Made by a program: the position numbers and the translations under genes. From DATIJJ01 sp039936115 (GTDB lineage: Bacteria > Pseudomonadota > Gammaproteobacteria > DSM-16500), in contig JBDTIZ010000251.1 of the NCBI GenBank assembly GCA_039936115.1, positions 1 through 10,686 on the forward strand: DNA of 10,686 nt, given 5' to 3'. The notes beneath the pieces were generated by a model. It was not told the DNA's origin, searched no databases, and worked only from the letters and a program-made list of their open reading frames with translations. Numbering within the stretch: the first letter of the stretch is position 1; the number at the start of each line of letters is the position of its first letter. Shown piece by piece: positions 6,229 to 10,686 of the stretch.

Positions 6229-6666
6229 TTATTCCGTATCAATAACTAGTTGCTGCGGTTGTTGAGCTGTATGTGGATGTTCTGATCCTGCATATACTTT
6301 CAGTTTTCTGTACATTGCACGACCGAGAGGATTCTTGGGTAACATACCTTTAACAGCGATTTCAAGCACACGCTCTGGGCTTTTTATTAAAAGCTTTTCA
6401 AAGCTGATTTCTTTTATACCACCAGGGTAGCCGGAGTGGCTGTAATAAATTTTATCTTTTGCCTTGTTTCCGGTGACTTTAACCTGTTTTGCATTGATTA
6501 CAACGATATAATCGCCGGTATCAACATGCGGTGTATAAATAGGTTTGTGCTTACCGCGTAAACGTCGCGCGATTTCACTAGCTAGTCTGCCCAGGGTTTT
6601 ACCTGCAGCATCAACAATATACCACTCGTGGCTCGTTGTTTCATTTCTTGCGTTGAAAGTTCTCAT
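6229..6666 (-). CDS. rplM: 50S ribosomal protein L13
   Basis: Early-assembly large-subunit protein that binds 23S rRNA. The 145 residues carry the whole family pattern: WYIVDAAGKTLGRLASEIARRLRGK (16-40), HVDTGDYIVVINA, VTGNKAKDKIYYSHSGYPGG, the signature around KGMLPKNPLGRAMYRKLKVY (107-126) and GSEHPHTAQQP near the end. E. coli L13 has 142 residues. GGAG four bases before the ATG at 6666 is preceded by a second GGAG in a small hairpin, so initiation may be structured. It heads the rplM-rpsI unit. The upstream metallophosphoesterase gene is on the same strand but 125 bases away and probably separate. Confidence 0.97.
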   Translation of the reverse strand: MRTFNARNETTSHEWYIVDAAGKTLGRLASEIARRLRGKHKPIYTPHVDTGDYIVVINAKQVKVTGNKAKDKIYYSHSGYPGGIKEISFEKLLIKSPERVLEIAVKGMLPKNPLGRAMYRKLKVYAGSEHPHTAQQPQQLVIDTE

Positions 6667-6674
6667 CTGACTCC

Positions 6675-6689
6675 TACTCCGATGGAGTA
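6675..6689 (-). promoter_or_regulatory. rplM: Hairpin in the rplM leader next to the ribosome binding site
   Basis: In the transcript UACUCC (6689-6684) pairs with GGAGUA (6680-6675) over a 3-base loop, directly before the GGAG used for rplM initiation (6674-6671). The same ACUCC could pair instead with that second GGAGU and mask it. L13 is known to repress its own operon in E. coli; whether this hairpin is the element used is inference. Confidence 0.35.
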
Positions 6690-6728
6690 TAACAATATAA
6701 AAAACACCTAATTTAAAGGACGTGGAAT

Positions 6729-6755
6729 TCTATAGCAATGCTCAAAAACAAGCAA
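6729..6755 (-). promoter_or_regulatory. rplM: Possible extended -10 promoter of rplM-rpsI
   Basis: On the minus strand TGCTATAGA gives an extended -10 (TGN plus TATAGA, hexamer 6734-6729). A weak -35-like TTGCTT (6755-6750) lies 15 bases upstream. The transcript would start around 6722 with a leader of about 55 bases. The short spacer makes this tentative. Confidence 0.35.
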
Positions 6756-6791
6756 GCACAAACACTCATCCCTTATTCATATTATTTAACA

Positions 6792-8198
6792 TTAGGTGAC
6801 CCAATTGGGGGTTGTATTCACACAATTCTGATAGTCGATTGCAGTCATATTGTGAATAGCACACCAATAGAAAGGCAGCCATTTTTGCGTTTTTGATATA
6901 GGCTGACTATTCATTCCTGTCGCAAAATAATTGATATAATGATCGGCCAATTCGCCAGTCGGGTTAAGCAAACTCATGCCATCAATTAAGCTGCAATCGT
7001 GGCAATCTGGTTGATAAATATGATTAAAATTATATTCTTCCGTCCAGCCTGCTTGATCTTTCAATGAATATATATAAACAGTGAAATCAGTGATTTTCAG
7101 CGAAATCGGCGAGTAAACATAGAGTTTAAAGCCAGGGTTATTGCCAAATAAGGGGCTGATGGCGGGCGTGCCGCTGACTGGAATAGGTTGGTTATAGCCA
7201 TTGTTTAGGACTTGCATGAAATCCATGTGTGAATGACCTGAAATAACGCCCACAATATCGCTAGAATAAACTTTAAGCTCATCTTGATAGCGTTGGGTAT
7301 ATTCTGGTTTCCAGAGCTCTATAACCGTATAAGGGGTCTTTTTGAGGGTAGAATACACATCCACACTGGCGGGTATATGCAAGGTGATCAAGACCTTTTG
7401 ATGTCGGGCATAAGCTATGGCTAATTGATCATGAAACCAGTTCAATTCTTGCATTGCGGCGATATCAACGTTATCACCCTGTGCTTTTGCTGAGAACAAT
7501 ACTGTGTTTAGCACTATCAGGCGCAGATTAGGTTGCTTATGAAGATTAATTGAATAATAGCCACCTATGGGTAACTCTTGCAGCATTTTAGCTTGTGCAG
7601 CTTTGTCTTTAATTAAACCCGACTCAATATCTGCCATATCTTGATAAAACTGACCATGGGGCTCTGATACATAATCGTCTACATAAGAATCATTATTCCC
7701 TATCGCCATAAAAATATTTTGCTTAGGGAATGTGCCGGCCAATTGAGCGGCCACAAACGAAATAGATTTTTTGACGAATGATTGATAACTCGCCTGGGTT
7801 TTATCACTGGAATAGAGATTAAAATTTTGGTTGTAGTCATGAGACAGATAATCGCCTAGCACTACTACAAAATTAACTTTATGCAAATCGGCTTGTTTAC
7901 CCGCTTCGGCTAGGGCTGATTTTAGTAAAGGATAATTTGTATCCGCACCGTAACTGACAAATGTCGTCTGATATTTTGCCAAAATAGCTTCCCATTGTTC
8001 CACAGAAGCTTGGCGCAATTCTTCAACCAAAGGGCAAGGCGTTGCATTTGCACAGGTGTCATAAGGGTTGAAATGGATATCAGTCAGGCTTAAAAATTGT
8101 GATTGAGCATCCACTTTCGTAGATGCAGCTAAGAGACTTTGCATACAGAGCAGCAAAAGCAAAACGGAGATAAAGCGCGAGATTAATTTGATGCGCAC
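6792..8198 (-). CDS. Secreted acid-sphingomyelinase-like metallophosphoesterase
   Basis: Calcineurin-like phosphoesterase of the acid sphingomyelinase-like branch, whose members hydrolyse phosphodiester or nucleotide substrates outside the cytoplasm with two metal ions. Residues 1-24 are a signal peptide (hydrophobic core SVLLLLLCMQSLLA). Metal-site motifs appear in order: Asp40 and His42 (SLTDIHFNPYD), Asp116 (VVVLGDYLSHD), Asn168 (AIGNND), His274 (ITLHIP), and His322 with His324 (SGHSHMDF). LNTVLFS (230-236) and WFHDQL also fit the branch. The usual GNH[DE] reads GNND, so the common active-site histidine is Asn169. The C-terminal region has paired cysteines (PDCHDC, WCAIHN, QNC), as expected for a secreted protein. 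The start codon is GTG at 8198, with AGGGA 8 bases upstream. The substrate (lipid or nucleotide) cannot be told. Confidence 0.85.
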   Translation of the reverse strand: MRIKLISRFISVLLLLLCMQSLLAASTKVDAQSQFLSLTDIHFNPYDTCANATPCPLVEELRQASVEQWEAILAKYQTTFVSYGADTNYPLLKSALAEAGKQADLHKVNFVVVLGDYLSHDYNQNFNLYSSDKTQASYQSFVKKSISFVAAQLAGTFPKQNIFMAIGNNDSYVDDYVSEPHGQFYQDMADIESGLIKDKAAQAKMLQELPIGGYYSINLHKQPNLRLIVLNTVLFSAKAQGDNVDIAAMQELNWFHDQLAIAYARHQKVLITLHIPASVDVYSTLKKTPYTVIELWKPEYTQRYQDELKVYSSDIVGVISGHSHMDFMQVLNNGYNQPIPVSGTPAISPLFGNNPGFKLYVYSPISLKITDFTVYIYSLKDQAGWTEEYNFNHIYQPDCHDCSLIDGMSLLNPTGELADHYINYFATGMNSQPISKTQKWLPFYWCAIHNMTAIDYQNCVNTTPNWVT

Positions 8199-8411
8199 GA
8201 CAAAATTCCCTATAAATACTTAAAAATAATAGGTGGCAATTCTACAAAAATACCAACTTAATGTCACCTCTACATTTTTGATCCAAGTTTTGAGCGATTT
8301 ATTAGAATATTTTCGGGGTTTTTTCGCATTTTTTATAAAAATACTCGCATAATTATTAAGATATGCTATTGTAACTCTTGCATCATTTTGACTTTAAAAG
8401 AGGAATCAACA
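8199..8411. other. Divergent intergenic region, metallophosphoesterase / HU-like gene
   Basis: This AT-rich 213-base gap must hold the promoters of both diverging genes, but I cannot place convincing -35/-10 pairs. AGGTGGCA (8231-8238) and TGTCACCT (8262-8269) are an imperfect inverted pair that could be an operator. AGAGGA at 8399-8404 is the ribosome binding site of the HU-like gene. Confidence 0.4.
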
Positions 8412-8822
8412 ATGGCTGCTAAAAAAGCTTCTGCCAAATCTAAAGGGAAATCAGTAGTAAAGAAAAAACCAGCAAAAACTGTTATGAAAGCTGCAACGAA
8501 AAAAATGCCAGTCGTCAAAGATCCTTTGACCAAAGGTGGCATTGTTAAAGCTCTCATGGACATGACATGTCTTCCTAAAAAAGACATTGCATCAGTACTA
8601 GATGGATTAGGTTCACTGATTGAGCTACACGTTAAATCACGTGGTCCTGGGAAATTTGTTATGCCTGGCCTGATGAAAATCTCTGTCGTGAAAAAGCCTG
8701 CTACGCCTGCGCGTAAAGGCCGTAACCCTTTCACTGGCGAAGAAATCATGTTTAAAGCAAAACCTGCTCGTAGAGCAGTGAAAATCAGAGCGCTCAGAAA
8801 ACTGAAAGAAATGGCTCTGTAA
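8412..8822 (+). CDS. HU-like nucleoid DNA-binding protein with basic N-terminal tail
   Basis: The 136-residue product has two parts. Residues 1-36 are a Lys/Ala/Ser-rich, histone-H1-like disordered tail. Residues 37-136 form an HU/IHF-type domain: the helical body (GGIVKALMDMTCLPKKDIASVLDG...), the strand segment GKFVMPGLMKISVVKK (80-95), the arm motif ARKGRNPFTGEE (100-111) that inserts in the DNA minor groove, and KAKPARRAVKIRALRKLKEM at the end. This is the HU-like branch with the PGL..I.VVKKPA pattern rather than canonical HU or IHF. I chose ATG 8412 because GAGGA lies 7 bases upstream; a TTG at 8388 in frame has no binding site. It is monocistronic, followed by a hairpin. A role in chromosome compaction is likely. 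Confidence 0.88.
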   Translation: MAAKKASAKSKGKSVVKKKPAKTVMKAATKKMPVVKDPLTKGGIVKALMDMTCLPKKDIASVLDGLGSLIELHVKSRGPGKFVMPGLMKISVVKKPATPARKGRNPFTGEEIMFKAKPARRAVKIRALRKLKEMAL

Positions 8823-8848
8823 ATCACATTTCCAATTCAATATCTTCT

Positions 8849-8874
8849 CACCCTCGGCTCTTTTGCTGAGGGTG
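8849..8874 (+). terminator. Hairpin after the HU-like gene
   Basis: CACCCTCGGC (8849-8858) and GCTGAGGGTG (8865-8874) form a 10-bp stem with one G-U pair and loop UCUUUU, 27 bases past the stop. The stem is strong but is followed by UAGAAUUAU rather than a U-run, so it may end transcription inefficiently or mainly protect the mRNA 3' end. Confidence 0.55.
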
Positions 8875-8987
8875 TAGAATTATCAGCAACCCACCTCCTA
8901 CTTTCTTAATCTCACATTTTTATTTTTCTTCAGTTTTATTAAATATTCGGTCCTTGTAACCCTATAAAATTCATCCTATTACAGCTC

Positions 8988-9004
8988 ATTAAGACTATTT
9001 TAAG
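8988..9004 (+). promoter_or_regulatory. PmrA-box-like direct repeat upstream of the J-domain gene
   Basis: ATTAAG (8988-8993), five bases, then TTTAAG (8999-9004) matches YTTAAK-N5-YTTAAK at 11 of 12 fixed positions, with the same 11-bp step as the array at 387-436. Possible -10 elements TATATC (9022-9027) or TATAAG (9028-9033) lie 17-23 bases downstream, similar to the first promoter. On its own a match of this quality could arise by chance in such AT-rich DNA. Confidence 0.45.
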
Positions 9005-9083
9005 CTTGTGATGCTACTATCTATATCTATAAGCAATTAATGTCATAAAATACCATACTGTTACAACAAACGAGGATTGCCCA

Positions 9084-9488
9084 ATGAGAATTTATTCTAT
9101 AAAGCCAGGTACGTTAGCTAAGGTTCAATCTGAGACAAAGCGTGAAGATTACTATGCAATTTTAGGTATAAGTCGAGACACAACCAATGCTCAAATTAAA
9201 AAAGCATATCATGCGAAGGCAATGCTATTTCATCCTAATTCATCGACGGTTATAAAAGCCATTGCTGCAGATCCGGCAAAAACAGAATATTACGATAATG
9301 AATTTAATAAAATTTGCCAAGCGTATCAGAAAATTATAAATGAAAGACAGAATAGTGAAGATAAAATAGAATCAAGACAAATCCCTTCTTTAACTTATAC
9401 TGTAGAAAAAGCAAAATCTATATTCGAAAAAGTCAATTTCAATCCAGATAAATCTCCATATATAAAATGGAAAGAAAAACTAAATTGA
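9084..9488 (+). CDS. J-domain protein with HPN instead of HPD
   Basis: Small protein of 134 residues. Residues 22-88 are a J-domain: DYYAILGISRDTTNAQIKKAYHAKA (helices I and II), FHPNSS (49-54), then a helix III with EFNKICQAYQKIINER. J-domains bind Hsp70 (DnaK) and trigger ATP hydrolysis through the invariant HPD. Here the tripeptide is HPN (50-52, codon AAT at 9237-9239), a change known in other J-proteins to abolish stimulation of Hsp70. No G/F region, zinc fingers or substrate-binding domain follow; residues 89-134 are a charged tail. There is no signal peptide. GAGG 8 bases before the ATG supports the start. It overlaps the next gene by 22 bases and has a PmrA-like box about 80 bases upstream. 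It may be a regulator, a Hsp70 decoy or a secreted effector. Confidence 0.82.
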   Translation: MRIYSIKPGTLAKVQSETKREDYYAILGISRDTTNAQIKKAYHAKAMLFHPNSSTVIKAIAADPAKTEYYDNEFNKICQAYQKIINERQNSEDKIESRQIPSLTYTVEKAKSIFEKVNFNPDKSPYIKWKEKLN

Positions 9489-10546
9489 CTCATCAAGAAG
9501 TATTAGGCGTTGATCCAACTGCTTCTAAAAAACAAATCCTAAGTGCAATTCGAGAAAAACTAATAAAGACTCTTGGTATCGACACTAACCCTATGCTAGA
9601 GGAAATACTAGAAAAAATGCAAGCTATGCTACTGGAACCAAGTCACCCATCTTATTCCGTCGTATTACAAATAGTTTCTGCTTGCCATGCCTTATCAAGT
9701 TATGAAGAATTCGTCCATTATCTTTTTTCTAGTTATGAAAAAAATATCAAATACTTGCCTTATACAGATAATTTTTCACATCTTGATGGTGAGTCGCTTA
9801 AGGAAAAAATTCACAATGCAGAATTGCATTATCAATTTTTACAGGATGAAAAAACTTCAAGAGTCACGCAGAAAGCTTTTCTATGGAAAGCAGAAAAAAA
9901 GGGCAGGCCCGATATTTATATTTTTAATACAATGCATGGACCCGCATTTGACGTAGAAAATATTTTCGGTGATGCATTAGATAATATTTTAAATAAAGTA
10001 GCCGTAGTTTATACCGAAATTCAAGGATTTCAAAGCTCACCGATAAACTCTGATCAAAGCCTTGATGAAATAATTGCCATCAAAGCAGCAAGTATGGGCA
10101 AGAAGCTAAAAGCATTAGAAGATGAGAAAATCCGTAATTTAACAGGCTGCAAACCAAGTGAAACAATCCTTGATTATACAGAGAGAAAGGCTGAAATAAA
10201 AAAAGTTGGCTTACAGTATTTAACTCATATTTCTCCCCCTGAGATGAACTTAGAAAAGAATAGCTCAACAGCGAAAAGAAATATGTTTTGGGTTATGGAA
10301 AGTTTATTGATTGAAGAATCGACTTGTTTGGTTGCCTTTGGTGCTACACACAGCAGCTCAAAATGGGGGGTACCAAATCTGTTAGCTGTCGAGGGATATA
10401 CTCTTACGCCATTAATGATAATTACCCCAACTTCTCGCAGCGAAATGGTACACCGATTATTTTATCATGATGATAATGTATTTTCTGCGGACAAAAATAA
10501 ATTGCAAAAAGGATTACTGCACCAACCTCAATATCGTCATAAATAA
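9467..10546 (+). CDS. Degenerate J-like segment joined to a TraB/GumN (Tiki-like) domain
   Basis: The 359-residue protein has two recognisable parts. Residues 7-92 resemble a J-domain without HPD: HQEVLGVDPTASKKQILSAIREKL, an insert, then ACHALSSYEEFVHYLFSSYE. Residues 146-316 match the TraB/GumN family, the fold that includes the metal-dependent protease Tiki. Shared points are PDIYIFNTMHG with His157 (family GTIH), VVYTEI with Glu184, LDEIIAIKAASMGKKLKALE (199-218), Arg271-Asn272, FGATH (291-295, the second GxxH) and GVPNLLAVEGYTLTPL (301-316). The first GxxH glycine is Asn154. There is no signal peptide or membrane segment, unlike many relatives. The ATG has no ribosome binding site and lies inside the previous gene, so translation is coupled or the pair is one frameshifted gene. 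Function unknown. Confidence 0.68.
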   Translation: MERKTKLTHQEVLGVDPTASKKQILSAIREKLIKTLGIDTNPMLEEILEKMQAMLLEPSHPSYSVVLQIVSACHALSSYEEFVHYLFSSYEKNIKYLPYTDNFSHLDGESLKEKIHNAELHYQFLQDEKTSRVTQKAFLWKAEKKGRPDIYIFNTMHGPAFDVENIFGDALDNILNKVAVVYTEIQGFQSSPINSDQSLDEIIAIKAASMGKKLKALEDEKIRNLTGCKPSETILDYTERKAEIKKVGLQYLTHISPPEMNLEKNSSTAKRNMFWVMESLLIEESTCLVAFGATHSSSKWGVPNLLAVEGYTLTPLMIITPTSRSEMVHRLFYHDDNVFSADKNKLQKGLLHQPQYRHK

Positions 10547-10556
10547 GTTGCTATGA

Positions 10557-10589
10557 TGGATTACGACGCAAAAAAACGCGTCTAATCCA
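10557..10589 (+). terminator. Stem-loop after the J/TraB pair
   Basis: TGGATTA-c-GACGC and GCGTCTAATCCA form a 12-bp stem with one bulged C and an A-rich 8-base loop, 11 bases after the stop codon. No U-run follows, so it may be a repeat-derived palindrome that also stabilises the transcript end rather than a classical terminator. Confidence 0.4.
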
Positions 10590-10648
10590 CACTGCTGCCA
10601 TCAGTAATCACAGCAAGTGGCGTTAAAGTTAATCCAGTACCAACATCC

Positions 10649-10686
10649 TGTCATTCCCGCGAAGGCGCACTAGCATCCGGTAAATC
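10649..10686. repeat. Probable edge of a dispersed intergenic repeat, cut by the window
   Basis: TGTCATTCCCGCGAAGGCG resembles the end of the widespread palindromic repeats of form GTCATTCCCGC...GCGGGAAT found in many bacterial genomes. The matching arm is not present before the window ends, so this rests on recognition of the motif only. Confidence 0.35.

Noticed and set aside
8355..8371. ATTAAG upstream of the HU-like gene as half of a PmrA box
   Set aside because: No YTTAAK-like hexamer occurs 11 bases up or downstream.
8366..8827. Open frame on the minus strand opposite the HU-like gene
   Set aside because: It mirrors the Lys/Ala-rich HU-like gene, has no ribosome binding site or recognisable domain, and the plus-strand product has a clear family match.
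9467..9488. Programmed -1 ribosomal frameshift site between the J-domain and TraB genes
   Set aside because: No X-XXY-YYZ slippery heptamer is in the frame of the first gene and no obvious downstream stem-loop was seen; coupling or an indel is simpler.

Overview
The window reads as chromosome of an AT-rich gammaproteobacterium. The block sspB - sspA - tRNA-Gln - rpsI - rplM is the gammaproteobacterial ribosomal/stringent-starvation neighbourhood, and the SspA and SspB sequences are clearly of that type. Two promoters carry YTTAAK-N5-YTTAAK direct repeats like the PmrA boxes known in Salmonella and, in related form, in Legionella and Coxiella. With a J-domain/TraB-type gene pair of no obvious housekeeping role, this points by inference to a host-associated Legionellales-like lineage. 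No type IV secretion gene or species marker lies in the window.

Layout. 1-468: a decaying 23-bp tandem repeat grown from one arm of a palindromic repeat, then a promoter with TTAA cores phased at 11 bp. 484-1173 (+): a secreted YkuD_2-type L,D-transpeptidase-like protein. 1307-2416 (+): FrmA, glutathione-dependent formaldehyde dehydrogenase. 2504-2624: a long inverted repeat between convergent genes. 2661-3677 (-): an unrecognised protein with about ten membrane segments. 3895-4248 (-): a short DUF922 HExxH protein with its own promoter. 4333-4427: a second, decayed copy of the palindromic repeat. 4461-6666 (-): SspB, SspA, tRNA-Gln(CUG), S9 and L13. 6792-8198 (-): a secreted acid-sphingomyelinase-like metallophosphoesterase. 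8412-8822 (+): an HU-like nucleoid protein with a Lys/Ala-rich tail. 9084-9488 and 9467-10546 (+): two overlapping genes, a J-domain protein with HPN in place of HPD, then a protein joining a degenerate J-like segment to a TraB/GumN (Tiki-like) domain. 10547-10686: hairpin and dispersed-repeat debris.

How it fits together. The central minus-strand block is core growth machinery: L13/S9 ribosome assembly, SspA with RNA polymerase, and SspB delivering substrates to ClpXP. The flanks are accessory. The most novel material is the J/TraB pair behind a PmrA-like box, and the phased TTAA array before the L,D-transpeptidase-like gene. Together they suggest that one response regulator controls an envelope enzyme and a chaperone-mimic/Tiki-fold pair. 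That link is inference from motif and position only.
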